This document shows positions 35,303 to 45,092 of a DNA stretch of 64,000 bases, piece by piece. This stretch comes from an uncultured Verrucomicrobiota bacterium. GTDB taxonomy: Bacteria; Verrucomicrobiota; Verrucomicrobiia; Opitutales; Opitutaceae. Numbering within the stretch: the stretch's first letter is position 1; every line of letters starts with the position of its first letter. The notes under the pieces were generated by a model that saw nothing but the letters and a program-made list of their open reading frames with translations, was not told the origin of the DNA and made no database searches. The position numbers and the translations under genes were made by a program. The DNA lies in the NCBI GenBank assembly GCA_913058185.1, contig CAJXQX010000009.1, forward strand, positions 1-64,000, read 5' to 3'.

Positions 35303-36766
35303 ATGTCGACTCCCTTAACTTTTCAAACCCTCAGTGGGATTGCCGATCAGTTGGCTTCTGGCGCGCTTACCTCGGTGCAATTGACGCAAGCGGTCATCGA
35401 CCAAACCGCCGCGGTGGAAAGTCGCGTGAACGCGCTGCTCTCCCACGATGCGGCGGATGCATTGGCTCACGCTCAAGCCTCGGACGAACGCCGGGCCGCG
35501 GGTAAGCCTCTCGGCCCTTTGGATGGTATTCCCATAGCGTTGAAAGATGTCATCGCGGTGAGGGATCAACCCCTCACGGCGGGCAGCAAGATGCTCGAGA
35601 AATTTGTGTCTCCCTACGACGCGACGGTCACGATCAAGTTGAAAGAGGCGGGGGTGGTTTTATGGGGCCGAGCCAATTGCGACGAATTCGCCATGGGTTC
35701 TTCCACTGAGAACTCGGCGTTTAAAACGACCGCCAATCCTTACGACCTCGCCCGCGTTCCTGGGGGCAGTTCCGGGGGCAGTGCCGCGGCTCTCGCGGCG
35801 GGTGAGGCGATTGCCACGCTCGGTTCCGACACCGGTGGATCGATTCGGCAACCGGCCGCATTTTGTAACGTAGTCGGTTTGAAACCTACCTACGGATTGA
35901 TTTCGCGCTACGGCCTCGCGGCTTATGCCTCTTCGTTGGATCAGATTGGTCCCTTCACCCGCACGGTGGAAGACGCCGCGATAGTCCTCGGGGCGATCGC
36001 CGGACATGATCACCGTGACTCCACTTCCTTCAAGACGCCGATCCCTGACTACCGGGCGGCGCTGCAAGAAAAGAAGGGCCCATGGAAACTGGGCATCCCC
36101 AAGGAATATTTTGGTGAAGGTCTCGATCCTGAGGTCGGAGCCGCCATCGAGAAAGCGATCGAGTTTTATCGCCAGGCGGGTTGTGAGATCAAAGAGGTTT
36201 CGCTACCGCATACCGAGTATTGCCTCAGCACCTACTATATCATCGCCACGGCGGAAGCCTCCTCGAATTTGGCCCGTTATGACGGAGTGCGTTACACCCA
36301 TCGCTCGCCGGACGCGAAGAACATTGAGGACGTTTATTTTAAGTCCCGCTCCGAAGGGTTTGGCGACGAAGTGAAACGTCGGATCATCCTCGGCACCTAC
36401 GTGCTCTCGAGTGGTTACTATGATGCGTATTATTTACGGGCTCAGAAGGTTCGCACCCTTATCCGGCAGGATTTCCTCAAGGCTTACGAAGAAGTCGATG
36501 CGATCCTGACGCCTACCACGCCAACCCCCGCTTTCAAGATCGGCGAGACGACGGATCCGCTTTCTATGTATCTGCAGGATATTTACACGGTGGGGGTGAA
36601 TCTCGCCGGTCTGCCTGGCATCTCAGTTCCCGCCGGGTTCACCGACGAGGGACTTCCGATCGGGATGCAACTGATCGGTCAACCTTACCAAGAATCCGAT
36701 CTACTCGCCATTGCCCACACCTACGACTCCGCCCACGACTGGAGTGGGCGACTACCTGAACTATGA
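35303..36766 (+). CDS. gatA: Asp/Glu-tRNA amidotransferase subunit A
   Basis: 487 residues. The amidase signature is clear: Lys in PIALKDVIAVRDQPLTAGSK and the Gly/Ser-rich segment ARVPGGSSGGSAAALAAGEA with GSDTGGSIRQPAAFC, giving the Ser-cis-Ser-Lys triad. GatA releases ammonia from glutamine for transamidation of misacylated Glu-tRNA-Gln or Asp-tRNA-Asn. The genes gatC-gatA-gatB form one operon. A tRNA-Gln gene is present in the same window. Confidence 0.97.
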   Translation: MSTPLTFQTLSGIADQLASGALTSVQLTQAVIDQTAAVESRVNALLSHDAADALAHAQASDERRAAGKPLGPLDGIPIALKDVIAVRDQPLTAGSKMLEKFVSPYDATVTIKLKEAGVVLWGRANCDEFAMGSSTENSAFKTTANPYDLARVPGGSSGGSAAALAAGEAIATLGSDTGGSIRQPAAFCNVVGLKPTYGLISRYGLAAYASSLDQIGPFTRTVEDAAIVLGAIAGHDHRDSTSFKTPIPDYRAALQEKKGPWKLGIPKEYFGEGLDPEVGAAIEKAIEFYRQAGCEIKEVSLPHTEYCLSTYYIIATAEASSNLARYDGVRYTHRSPDAKNIEDVYFKSRSEGFGDEVKRRIILGTYVLSSGYYDAYYLRAQKVRTLIRQDFLKAYEEVDAILTPTTPTPAFKIGETTDPLSMYLQDIYTVGVNLAGLPGISVPAGFTDEGLPIGMQLIGQPYQESDLLAIAHTYDSAHDWSGRLPEL

Positions 36767-36771
36767 GTCAA

Positions 36772-36862
36772 AGTAGCGAGCATCGAGTAGCGAGTAGTGA
36801 GCATGTTCGTTCATGTTTCAATATGCGGGCTACTCGCTACTCGCTACACACTACTCGCTACT
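36772..36862. repeat. Inverted heptad element between gatA and gatB (no ORF)
   Basis: Left arm 36772-36804 (AGTAGCG, AGCATCG, AGTAGCG, AGTAGTG, AGCAT). Right arm about 36830-36862, whose reverse complement reads AGTAGCG, AGTAGTG, TGTAGCG, AGTAGCG, AGTAG. The centre is only about 25 bases. The left arm is 30/33 identical, and the right arm about 27/33, to the arms around the four-helix-bundle gene in pheS-pheT. Both elements start 5 bases past the upstream stop codon. Confidence 0.8.
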
Positions 36863-36869
36863 AAAAATA

Positions 36870-38321
36870 ATGAATTACGAAGCTGTTATCGGGCTTGAAG
36901 TCCACGTGCAGGTTAAGACTGCGTCCAAGATCTTTACGCGAGTGGGGCAGGGTTATGGTCACGAGGAAAATACGCTCACGGATCCCGTGGTGCTCGCACT
37001 TCCCGGTGCGTTACCAGTGATGAATAAGGCCGCGCTTGATGCCATTATCAAATCAGGTCTGATGCTGCACTGCGAGATCGCCGACGTGTGCAAATGGGAC
37101 CGTAAAAACTACTTTTACCCGGACTCCCCCAAGAATTATCAGATCACTCAGTTCGACCAGCCGATTTGTATCGGTGGAGAGGTAGAGATCGAACTTCCCG
37201 GTGAAGCTCGGAACGTGATGGGTGAACACAAAAAAATTCCCCTGACGCGCATTCATCAGGAGGAAGATGTCGGTAAACTGACCCACTTCGCGCATGACTC
37301 ATTGGTGGATTACAACCGCGCCGGCACTCCGTTGATGGAGATCGTTTCCGACCCAGCAATCGCCTCGGCCGAGGAGGCTTACGCTTTCCTCACCACGCTG
37401 CGCACGACCATGGTCTACGCCGGCATCTCCGACTGTGATATGGAGAAAGGGCAGATGCGTTGTGATGCCAATATTTCAATCCGGCCGGTTGGGCAGGAAG
37501 AACTCGGAGTCAAAGTTGAACTCAAGAATCTCAATTCTATTTCTTATGTGCGGGACGGAATTTCCCATGAGATAAAGCGCCAGAAAGCGGTGCTCAAAGC
37601 GGGGGGCACGATTGTGCAGGAAACCCGCGACTTTGATGGTATCACCGGAACATCGCAGTCGTTGCGGACCAAAGAAGATGCCCACGATTATCGCTATTTC
37701 CCCGACCCTGATTTGATGCCCGTGCGCGTGGATCAAGCCTGGAAGGATCGTCTTGCGGCGGAATGCCCGGAGCGGCCGTTCGATAAGCAACGGCGCTTCA
37801 TGGCCGCCTACGATCTGCCTTACACGATCACCTCCGTATTGGTGCCTGATCGGGAGCTGAGTGATTGGTTCGAAGCGACGGTTGCGATCGCCGGCAAGCC
37901 CCAAGCTCAGGCCGTGGGCAACTGGATCGCTAATGATCTGCTACGGGATCTAGGTGCGGCCAACGTGAGCTTGGCGGACGCCAAAATCACCCCCGCACAT
38001 TTGGCTGAATTGGTCGGGCTTATCGAAGCTGGGACCATCACCAAGCAGATCGCGCGCGAGGTCTTTACCGAGTCATTCGGTTCCGGAGAAACTCCGTCGG
38101 CCGTAGTCGAACGCAAAGGACTCAAGGACGACACCAATTCGGACGAACTCGAGCAGTGGTGTCGCGATGCGATCGCCGGCAACGATAAGGCCCGTGAACA
38201 ATTCCTCGGTGGCAAAGACGGCGCCATCAACGCGATGAAAGGCCCGGTGATGAAAGCCTCCCGCGGTAAGGCCAATCCCAAGCTCGTCGACGAAACGTTA
38301 CGCCGATTGCTGGCAGAATAA
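36870..38321 (+). CDS. gatB: Asp/Glu-tRNA amidotransferase subunit B
   Basis: 483 residues from the ATG at 36870 (NYEAVIGLEVHVQVKTASKI). An in-frame upstream start at 36813 lies inside the inverted repeat and would add repeat-encoded residues (YSLLATHYSLL), so it is rejected. Signature GatB segments include KNYFYPDSPKNYQITQFDQP, IHQEEDVGKL, MRCDANISIRP and HDYRYFPDPDLMPV. The C-terminal tRNA-binding YqeY-like tail is present. GatB activates the misacylated tRNA with ATP and transfers the amide. Confidence 0.97.
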   Translation: MNYEAVIGLEVHVQVKTASKIFTRVGQGYGHEENTLTDPVVLALPGALPVMNKAALDAIIKSGLMLHCEIADVCKWDRKNYFYPDSPKNYQITQFDQPICIGGEVEIELPGEARNVMGEHKKIPLTRIHQEEDVGKLTHFAHDSLVDYNRAGTPLMEIVSDPAIASAEEAYAFLTTLRTTMVYAGISDCDMEKGQMRCDANISIRPVGQEELGVKVELKNLNSISYVRDGISHEIKRQKAVLKAGGTIVQETRDFDGITGTSQSLRTKEDAHDYRYFPDPDLMPVRVDQAWKDRLAAECPERPFDKQRRFMAAYDLPYTITSVLVPDRELSDWFEATVAIAGKPQAQAVGNWIANDLLRDLGAANVSLADAKITPAHLAELVGLIEAGTITKQIAREVFTESFGSGETPSAVVERKGLKDDTNSDELEQWCRDAIAGNDKAREQFLGGKDGAINAMKGPVMKASRGKANPKLVDETLRRLLAE

Positions 38322-38325
38322 GCGT

Positions 38326-38400
38326 GGGAGGGACGACCTCCGTGTCGTCCGCAGTGGATTCGGCGATGCAAACGCGGATCGGACGGAGCCGGTCCCTCCC
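38326..38400. repeat. Imperfect inverted repeat (GGGAGGGAC family)
   Basis: Left GGGAGGGACGACCTCCGTG (from 38326) is mirrored by CACGG-less CGGAGCCGGTCCCTCCC (to 38400). It lies 5 bases after the gatB stop. It resembles the perfect repeat at 46994-47138 in layout (GGTAGGGACGG...) but not in full sequence. Confidence 0.55.
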
Positions 38401-38465
38401 TTCAAAGGGGCAGGCGCTTTTTTGAACAGAAGATCGCGAAGGTCGCAAAGCCGTCAGCCTGCTGG

Positions 38466-38558
38466 TTTTACCACCGAGATCACAGAGGACTCAGAGAGGC
38501 GGAGGAGTATCGGATCAATCGCTCTCTGTGATCTCTGCGCACTCTGTGGTGAAAAATC
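38466..38558. repeat. Inverted 9-base repeat arrays (NNCACAGAG)
   Basis: Left array: ACCACCGAG, ATCACAGAG, GACTCAGAG. The right array is inverted; its reverse complement reads ACCACAGAG, TGCGCAGAG, ATCACAGAG. The arms flank a short centre and are followed by a hexad array. A third short-period family distinct from the 6- and 7-base ones. Confidence 0.6.
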
Positions 38559-38574
38559 CGGAGGTTGGGTTTTC

Positions 38575-38610
38575 GAGAAAGAGAAAGAGTAAGAGAACGA
38601 GAATGATGAT
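38575..38610. repeat. Hexad repeat array (GAGAAN), copy 3
   Basis: Units GAGAAA, GAGAAA, GAGTAA, GAGAAC, GAGAAT, GATGAT, ending 4 bases before the stop codon end of the minus-strand sulfatase gene. Confidence 0.6.
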
Positions 38611-38613
38611 CAG

Positions 38614-40080
38614 TTATTTCTTCCCGGGAGGCAGGAATAGAGCTTCCGGGTCGTAGGCGGGGTTCGGTTCCGGCATTCGGGCGTTCATTACGTTCTGCCA
38701 CTCCTTCAACTTGCGTTGGAGCTCGGCGGTTTTGGCGGGGTGACTGACCGCTAGATTGGTTTGTTCACCGATGTCGCTGCGCAAGTTGTAGAGCTCCACT
38801 TCATCGAATTCGTAGAACTCGATCAGTTTCCAATCACCATCGCGGATGGCAGCGCCGGGGGTCCAGGTGGAGCCGTGGTAGTGTGGGTAGTGCCAGACGA
38901 TGGGATCGGTTTGTGACGTTTGCTCGCCGCGCAAAATGGGTAGTAAGCTCTCACCATCCGCGTGCAGATCACCGCGACGAGGTAGACCGGCGAGATCCAG
39001 CATGGTAGGGAAGAAATCCATACTCACCACTGGGGTGTCGGAAACCGTTGCGGGCTTCGTGACTCCCGGGGCCCGCACGATCATGGGTTCCCGAATGCCA
39101 CCTTCATAGAGCCAACCCTTGCTGGAACGGAGAGGGAGATTGCTGGTGGGTGCGACGCGACCAGCCAACGTGGTGAGTCCTCCGTTGTCGGAGAAGAAGA
39201 TCACGACGGTGTTTTCGGCGAGACCGAGATCGCTGAGGGACGCGAGAATTTCGCCGATACTGTCATCCACTGCCGCGACCATAGAAGCGTAGTCCGGATT
39301 GTCCTGTCGGGCTCGCGATGTGCCTCGGCGTTCGGCGATGGTCGGCGTATCACCGACAAACATTTCTGCTGCCTTGGTTTCGTAATGACCGACGCGTTTT
39401 TGGTAGGGCTGGATCGGGGTGTGGACGTTGTAGTAAGAGAGATAGAGTAGGAATGGTTTCTCTTCGTCTCGGGATTTGAGGAAACTGATGGATTCCTTTG
39501 TGAGGCGTTCGGTGAGGTATTCGTTTTCGGATTTCGCCTTGAGGTAAGGGTTGGTCCATGGGCTGTAGTAGCCGCCCGGAGGCGATCCGACGTGATGTCC
39601 TCCGATGTTGATATCGAAGCCTTGATCGGTCGGTAGATGGCCTTCGGAACCAAGATGCCATTTGCCGGCGAAGAAGGTAGCATAGCCGGCAGATTGCAGA
39701 ACTTCGGCGACAGTGACCTCTTCCAGCGCCATTTCGTTGGCATCGTCGATGTGGAGGAATCGCGGATTGTAGGCGCGATCGTGGCCCATGCCGGGTAGCC
39801 AATCCGTGATGTTCACTCGAACGGGGTGGCGTCCAGTCATGATGCTGGCGCGGGTCGGCGAGCAGATCGAAGCCGCGGCATAGCCGGATGTGAATCGCAT
39901 CCCCGATGCTGCCAGTTGATCGATATGAGGGGTTTCGTGGTAGGTGCTGCCGTTGACCCCGATATCGGCCCAACCGAGGTCGTCCACGAGGAAGAATAGG
40001 AAGTTGGTAGGTTTCGCGGCGGCGGGGCAGCACGTGACCACTAGAAGGACAATGAGGGGTAGGATCGGAATACGGGGCAT
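38614..40080 (-). CDS. Secreted sulfatase
   Basis: 488 residues with a signal peptide ending near CCPAAA. Metal-binding [16 protein letters not shown] and the canonical formylglycine motif CSPTR at residues 73-77 are present, followed by [20 protein letters not shown] and FFSDNGGL complete the active site. The overall pattern resembles N-acetylgalactosamine-6-sulfatase/arylsulfatase A types. It should desulfate polysaccharides outside the cytoplasm. Its start faces the divergent M16 peptidase gene across 133 bases. Confidence 0.92.
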   Translation of the reverse strand: MPRIPILPLIVLLVVTCCPAAAKPTNFLFFLVDDLGWADIGVNGSTYHETPHIDQLAASGMRFTSGYAAASICSPTRASIMTGRHPVRVNITDWLPGMGHDRAYNPRFLHIDDANEMALEEVTVAEVLQSAGYATFFAGKWHLGSEGHLPTDQGFDINIGGHHVGSPPGGYYSPWTNPYLKAKSENEYLTERLTKESISFLKSRDEEKPFLLYLSYYNVHTPIQPYQKRVGHYETKAAEMFVGDTPTIAERRGTSRARQDNPDYASMVAAVDDSIGEILASLSDLGLAENTVVIFFSDNGGLTTLAGRVAPTSNLPLRSSKGWLYEGGIREPMIVRAPGVTKPATVSDTPVVSMDFFPTMLDLAGLPRRGDLHADGESLLPILRGEQTSQTDPIVWHYPHYHGSTWTPGAAIRDGDWKLIEFYEFDEVELYNLRSDIGEQTNLAVSHPAKTAELQRKLKEWQNVMNARMPEPNPAYDPEALFLPPGKK

Positions 40081-40213
40081 GACAGTATGGGGGGAAAGGT
40101 TGGCGCTGGATACCAGAGGCGGCAGTCCGAAGCCGAAATCAGTAACGGGAACTTCTCCAGTTCAAACGGGGTCAGAGCCTCTAAACCGATCAGTTGAGGG
40201 TCCCGCGGCCTTA

Positions 40214-43132
40214 ATGATACTCCGCGGAATCTTGGCCGTGAGCTTTACGCGGCCCGTTAGCACGGTTTCATTCTTCCTCGTGTTCTCCCTCCGCCAGCTT
40301 TTCACCCCGATTATTGGCCTCTTCCTGATAATTATCGGAACGGGCCGCCTTGCCGCCGATCCTCGGGTGGGGGAATGGGCCCATGATTCGAGCGAACTGT
40401 CCCCCCATGCCGCCGTAAAATGGGGGCAACTGGACAATGGGTTCCGTTATGCGCTGATGCCCCACGAAGGCGTGCCGCAAGCAGCCACGCTTCAGCTATT
40501 GGTGCTCACCGGTTCGCTAGACGAAACGGACGACGAGCGTGGGCTCGCTCATTTCATGGAGCACATGGCTTTCCGCGGAAACCGATCGTTCCCTGCGGAT
40601 GAGATGGAGCAATTCTTCCAAGAATTGGGTATCGAATTCGGCAGCGATATCAACGCGGTGACCGCGTTTGATCACACGGCCTATACACTCGACTTCCGCG
40701 AGGCTACGACCCCGTTGCTCGATCGAGGGCTCGCCTTGCTGCGGAGTTTTGCCGATGGCGTGGTTTTCGAGCCAGCAGATATCGAACAGGAGCGCGACGT
40801 GATTCTAAGTGAGTTGCGCGGCCGCGATAACATCGGGGCCAAGGGGCAGTTTGACTCCTTGGAGACCCTATTTGCCGGGCTCAATTTTGTGCAGCGATCG
40901 CCGGGTGGCTCATACGACAGTGTCGAGGCTCTTACGTTGCAGCAGTTCCAGCGCTTTTATCAGCGTTACTACCGTTCTGATCTGATGGTGCTGGTCGGTG
41001 CGGGAGATATCGAACCGACCGAGATGTCGGAATTGGTCGAAAAGCACTTTGGTTCCATGCAACGTCCGTCGATTCCCGTGCCGAATCGTGAGGTCGGGGC
41101 TTTGACCCAAGGCGATACCTTGCGGGCGGACACGTTTCGGATCAGCAACGTCGGCGCGACTCAGATTGTGTTGGGGGCGGTTGCAACCCCGGCAGTTGAA
41201 TCAGATTCACGCGCATTGCGGGTGGAGGAGTTTTCGGAAAATTTCGTCCAGAGCCTGTTGGGGCAACGTATTCAGCGTGGACTGTTGAATCTCCCCGGTG
41301 GAGACGCTCGGCTCGAACGTCTGGTCGGTAACCGCGCGGCGATGGCGATGTTGACCACGTCGGGTGATGCCTGGCGGAAGCACTTGCAGTCGCTCGATCA
41401 ATTGATCCGGGCAACCCACCGTTACGGCTTTAAGGAGGACGAAATTGCCTCCGCACGCGACCGGATGAGTCGGATGGGGGAGTTGGCGGCCGATCTTTTC
41501 CCGCGCCGCGATCCACATCAAGTTTCCCAGCAACTGTTGGATTCCATCGTGGAACACCGCGTGTTCGTCGGTCCGGAACTCGAGATGCAATGGCGGCTCG
41601 CGTGGCTCGCTAGTTTGGATGCGGATCAACTCCTGGAGACCTACCGTCGGATTTGGACCCTCGATCGATTGGTGGTCCATTTCAGCGGTGACATGGATCC
41701 GGAGTTGAAGCCCGCCGAAATCCTCGTGGAGTGGCAGAAGCACCGTAAGACTGAAGTTGAGGAACTCCGTTTTATTGCGACCAAGGAACATCGCTTTGAG
41801 CTCAAAGACTGGGGCGAGCCCGGTGAATATGAATTGATCCGTGAGCTGCCCGAAATTGGCGCGAAGCTGTATCGGTTGGAGAACGGAGTGCGCGTTAATA
41901 TCGTGTCGACGCCTTATGAACCCGGAGTGGTGCACGCCGTCGCTCGGGTGGGGGCAGGGTTGGTTGATATGCCGGGCAATAAGCCGGCGCTTAAAGAGTA
42001 CGGCCTACGGACTTTGTTCGCGAGCGGGACGACCCACTACATGTCGGATGAGCTCGGTAAGATCATTGGTTCGCAGTTTCTGGATTTTGATTTCGGCGTC
42101 GATGATCACGATGCGTTTACTTTTACGGGAGTTGCCGAGCCCGACGACCTGACGGCGTTTCTAGGCGTGGTGACAGAGTTTTTGTATAAGCCCAAATTTG
42201 GCACTTACGTGCATCGCTCTCAGAAGATGCAAGCGACCATGTCGCGCGCTTCATCGGCCTCGGGCATGGCTGAGGGGATGCGGGATCTGACCGACTATTT
42301 GTTCGAAGGCGATGCGCGGTTTACGTGGGGGAACTTCGTCGATTATGTCGGGCTCAGTTCGATTGATGTGAAACGCTGGCTGCAAAAACCTTTAGCGGAG
42401 GGATACGTCGAAGTGACGATTGTGGGCGACATTTCCGTAGAGGATGCGTTAGCAGGCGTGCAGCGCACGTTGGGGGAATTGAGCGATCGTGAGGACCAGA
42501 AGACGACTCGCTCCACGCCCAAACCGGTCAAAGTAAGTGCCCAGCCCGGATTTAAACGCATTGAATTTGTCGGTGAGAATCACCTCGCGGTGGTGATGGG
42601 GCACTGGCCCGTGGAAGAGGAATTATCGGTCCGCGATCGCGGAGCGGTATACTTGTTGGCGAAGATTCTCGAGCTGCACATTCGCTCGAAAATCCGCAAC
42701 GACCTCGGATTGGCCTACAGTCCGACGGCCTCATTCAAGGCATACGATGGGTTCGCCGGTTTCAGTATGTTGATAGCTTCAGTGGACTGCGCTTCGGAAG
42801 AATCCACTCGGATTGCTCGCATGGTCGAGGATATCGCCGTCGAGCTTTCGCGGCAAGGAATCGATGAGGGCGAATTCCGAGGTGCTCGAGGAATCCTCTC
42901 TAGTCAAATTCGCCGAGGGTGGCAGGATAACAGCTATCTTCTGCGCAGTTTGTTACGGGCTCAAGAACGGCCTGAATCGGTTGAAGAGGTTCTCGCGTTG
43001 CATGCGGGGATGGTAGACGAGATCTCGCTCAAAGAGGTGCAAGCGTGGGCGAAAAAAGTGCTCACGCGTCGCAATACACGCACGGCCGCGATTGTGCCCA
43101 AACAATTTATCGGTCTGTTTGAGACGGAGTGA
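40214..43132 (+). CDS. Secreted M16 family zinc peptidase
   Basis: 972 residues from the ATG at 40214. Extending to the upstream in-frame ATG at 39944 would overlap the sulfatase gene, and a GTG shortly downstream is also possible. A hydrophobic N-terminal segment (LFTPIIGLFLIIIGTG) followed by RLAAD suggests export. The inverted zinc motif is HFMEH at residues 113-117, with the third ligand in EQERDVILSELRG. The second half repeats the M16 fold without a zinc site (RLENGVRVNIVSTPYEPGVV onward), as in pitrilysin-type enzymes. It probably degrades peptides in the periplasm. Confidence 0.9.
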   Translation: MILRGILAVSFTRPVSTVSFFLVFSLRQLFTPIIGLFLIIIGTGRLAADPRVGEWAHDSSELSPHAAVKWGQLDNGFRYALMPHEGVPQAATLQLLVLTGSLDETDDERGLAHFMEHMAFRGNRSFPADEMEQFFQELGIEFGSDINAVTAFDHTAYTLDFREATTPLLDRGLALLRSFADGVVFEPADIEQERDVILSELRGRDNIGAKGQFDSLETLFAGLNFVQRSPGGSYDSVEALTLQQFQRFYQRYYRSDLMVLVGAGDIEPTEMSELVEKHFGSMQRPSIPVPNREVGALTQGDTLRADTFRISNVGATQIVLGAVATPAVESDSRALRVEEFSENFVQSLLGQRIQRGLLNLPGGDARLERLVGNRAAMAMLTTSGDAWRKHLQSLDQLIRATHRYGFKEDEIASARDRMSRMGELAADLFPRRDPHQVSQQLLDSIVEHRVFVGPELEMQWRLAWLASLDADQLLETYRRIWTLDRLVVHFSGDMDPELKPAEILVEWQKHRKTEVEELRFIATKEHRFELKDWGEPGEYELIRELPEIGAKLYRLENGVRVNIVSTPYEPGVVHAVARVGAGLVDMPGNKPALKEYGLRTLFASGTTHYMSDELGKIIGSQFLDFDFGVDDHDAFTFTGVAEPDDLTAFLGVVTEFLYKPKFGTYVHRSQKMQATMSRASSASGMAEGMRDLTDYLFEGDARFTWGNFVDYVGLSSIDVKRWLQKPLAEGYVEVTIVGDISVEDALAGVQRTLGELSDREDQKTTRSTPKPVKVSAQPGFKRIEFVGENHLAVVMGHWPVEEELSVRDRGAVYLLAKILELHIRSKIRNDLGLAYSPTASFKAYDGFAGFSMLIASVDCASEESTRIARMVEDIAVELSRQGIDEGEFRGARGILSSQIRRGWQDNSYLLRSLLRAQERPESVEEVLALHAGMVDEISLKEVQAWAKKVLTRRNTRTAAIVPKQFIGLFETE

Positions 43133-43146
43133 TTTCGGGCCCACTC

Positions 43147-43866
43147 TCAGGTCCCAAAATCGGTGCGATACCTTTGCAGGAAATCACTCAAATCGTCCGG
43201 GATTTGTGGAGGTAAATGCAGGGCGATCCAGTTGAACAGCCGACGTAGTTCCTGAGTCTCTTCATCATTCTGTCTCAGGGTGAGGCTACCGAAGTCCGCT
43301 GATTTGGCCTGGGCGGTGCTCCGAATGAAGTAATCCTGGATGTGTATTTCGAAACCGTTAATCGAATCGTCGCTCGTGCGTCGCCACACGGTGAGGGTGG
43401 AGGATTGCGAGGAGTAGTAGCGCAGCGCGATTAGATCCGATTCGGTTTGCGAAACGGCCTCCGGGTCAACTCGCTTGAGCGTGGCGCCCATCGAAATGGG
43501 TTCGAGCAGTTGCACCAAACAGCGGCGCACGTCGTATTCGTTGTCCGTGAGATCAAGGCCGGCAATGGAGCCGGAGCTCGCTGAGATAATGCGGGCGACA
43601 TTAGCGTTGAGCGAAAATGCAACCGACTCGGCTTGCAGGGAAATTTGGCAATTTAAACCTTGGTGCAAATCGATGAAAGAATCGACGTGGATACCGGCAC
43701 CCAAAGTGGAGAGATCTCGCAGCGTAACTGGGTAATCGATTCCGGAAACTTGTAATCGAGCCGACAGTGGCGCGAGAGGTGAAATCGTAAAACGTTGAGA
43801 GAGCCGCTGCTCTTCACGAGCTAATGTCTTCTCATCAAAACCTAGGATACGTTTAAAAAACTCCAT
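43147..43866 (-). CDS. PilZ-like domain protein
   Basis: 239 residues. The N-terminal part has a PilZ-type layout: an Arg-containing stretch EEQRLSQRFTISPLAPLSAR, then LRDLSTLGAGIHV, which matches the [D/N]xSxxG core of c-di-GMP-binding PilZ domains. The upstream RxxxR motif is weak (QRFTISPLAPLSAR does not give the exact spacing), so c-di-GMP binding is uncertain. The C-terminal 120 residues are unknown. The stop lies 14 bases from that of the convergent M16 gene. Confidence 0.6.
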   Translation of the reverse strand: MEFFKRILGFDEKTLAREEQRLSQRFTISPLAPLSARLQVSGIDYPVTLRDLSTLGAGIHVDSFIDLHQGLNCQISLQAESVAFSLNANVARIISASSGSIAGLDLTDNEYDVRRCLVQLLEPISMGATLKRVDPEAVSQTESDLIALRYYSSQSSTLTVWRRTSDDSINGFEIHIQDYFIRSTAQAKSADFGSLTLRQNDEETQELRRLFNWIALHLPPQIPDDLSDFLQRYRTDFGT

Positions 43867-44125
43867 GGCTGCGGGAAGCCGTTAAAATGGCGGACAAAGA
43901 GGAAGTTTGGCGACTAGAATTCACCATCGAGCCAGGGGGCCGAAGGCTGCTCCACCGCTCCCGGGCTGCTTGGTGATCACCCGTTGACCAGCGTGCCAGC
44001 CGCTGCCCTTGGCAGGAGATATACCGAAGGGCTTAGGTTAATGCCGAAACTCACCGCGGATCTTTCTCCGGTCCGAGGGTTGATTATCAGAGTCTCTTCA
44101 TTGGATAGTTCCGCTTCGACTTACC

Positions 44126-45034
44126 ATGACTTCTCATCGGTCCGACGCGTTTCTTATCCTGATACTTCGCTTGAGTGCGGGATTGTGTCTGCTTGGCTGG
44201 GCTTGGGTGCACCTGTATTGGGAAGGTCCTTACGGAATCCTGCTGTGGAACGAAAACACCTACGCACTGGCAGAGAGTTGGGGAATCGGATGGGAGGAAT
44301 TTGTGGGTTCGGGCGCCAACGATGGCCTCGTGCAAACGGGGTTAAAGTGGATCGGTTGGCTTTATGTGGTTTGCGCGGCCGTTACGATATCGGTGCGAAG
44401 TGGCGCCAAAATACAAATGACCGTGTTGGCGCTAGGGACCGGATTTTTGACCGTATTGTCCTACGCTAAATTCCTCTCTGCTCAGCTTCAGTTCCCCATG
44501 TTCCTCGAGCATGGTGGCCAGATGCTCAGTCCGGCCTTGTTGGGGTTGGCCTTGACCTGGGGAGCCCGGCACCGAGCAACGGTAGCGGTGGCGATCATTG
44601 CTTTCATCGCGACGTTTGCGGGCCACGGTTGTTATGCCATCGGATGGCTGCCGACGCCGGGGAATTTTCATGCCATGACTTCTTTGGTTCTCGGCGTGGA
44701 GTTCGAGACCGCGAATTTGATTCTGCGCATTGCCGGGGTGCTGGATTTCATCGTGTGTATTGGCATCCTGATTCCGGCTACTCGACAGGTTTCGGCCATC
44801 TACGCGACGGCCTGGGGTTTGATGACAGCGATTGCCCGGCCGGTCGCGGGAATGTCCTTGAGCCTGAATTACTGGGGTGCTGATCAATATCTGCACGAAG
44901 CAGTGCTGCGTGCGCCGCATTTTCTCCTGCCACTGTTTTTGTTTCTGCTTTGGCGGTATTCTGATGAAACCTCTCCATCAAAAAAGGCGTCTTCGAACGT
45001 TTCAGAAGAATCGAGGACCGATGAGTCCTCCTAG
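44126..45034 (+). CDS. Polytopic membrane protein of unknown function
   Basis: 302 residues with seven or eight hydrophobic helices, including FLILILRLSAGLCLLGWAWV, WIGWLYVVCAAVTISV, ALLGLALTWGA, VAVAIIAFIATFAG, LRIAGVLDFIVCIGILI and FLLPLFLFLLW. The tail is hydrophilic and Ser-rich (SNVSEESRTDESS). The HG/WGxxxY motifs and the layout recall DoxX-like quinone-linked proteins, but no assignment is safe. A 58-base gap leads to the PhoD-like gene on the same strand, so they may be co-transcribed. Confidence 0.7.
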   Translation: MTSHRSDAFLILILRLSAGLCLLGWAWVHLYWEGPYGILLWNENTYALAESWGIGWEEFVGSGANDGLVQTGLKWIGWLYVVCAAVTISVRSGAKIQMTVLALGTGFLTVLSYAKFLSAQLQFPMFLEHGGQMLSPALLGLALTWGARHRATVAVAIIAFIATFAGHGCYAIGWLPTPGNFHAMTSLVLGVEFETANLILRIAGVLDFIVCIGILIPATRQVSAIYATAWGLMTAIARPVAGMSLSLNYWGADQYLHEAVLRAPHFLLPLFLFLLWRYSDETSPSKKASSNVSEESRTDESS

Positions 45035-45092
45035 CCGGCGAACGTCCCCTCTTTAGGCTGTTCAATTTATCTTCCCGCGATAGCACAGAGGA

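Noticed and set aside
26714-36862. The heptad arrays as a CRISPR array
   Set aside because: Units are 7 bases with no spacers of constant length and no cas genes nearby.
36813-36869. Upstream start codon for gatB
   Set aside because: It lies inside the inverted heptad element; GatB proteins begin at the MNYEAVIG-type start at 36870.
39944-40213. N-terminal extension of the M16 peptidase at 40214
   Set aside because: It would overlap the divergent sulfatase start region and adds residues without signal-peptide or family character.
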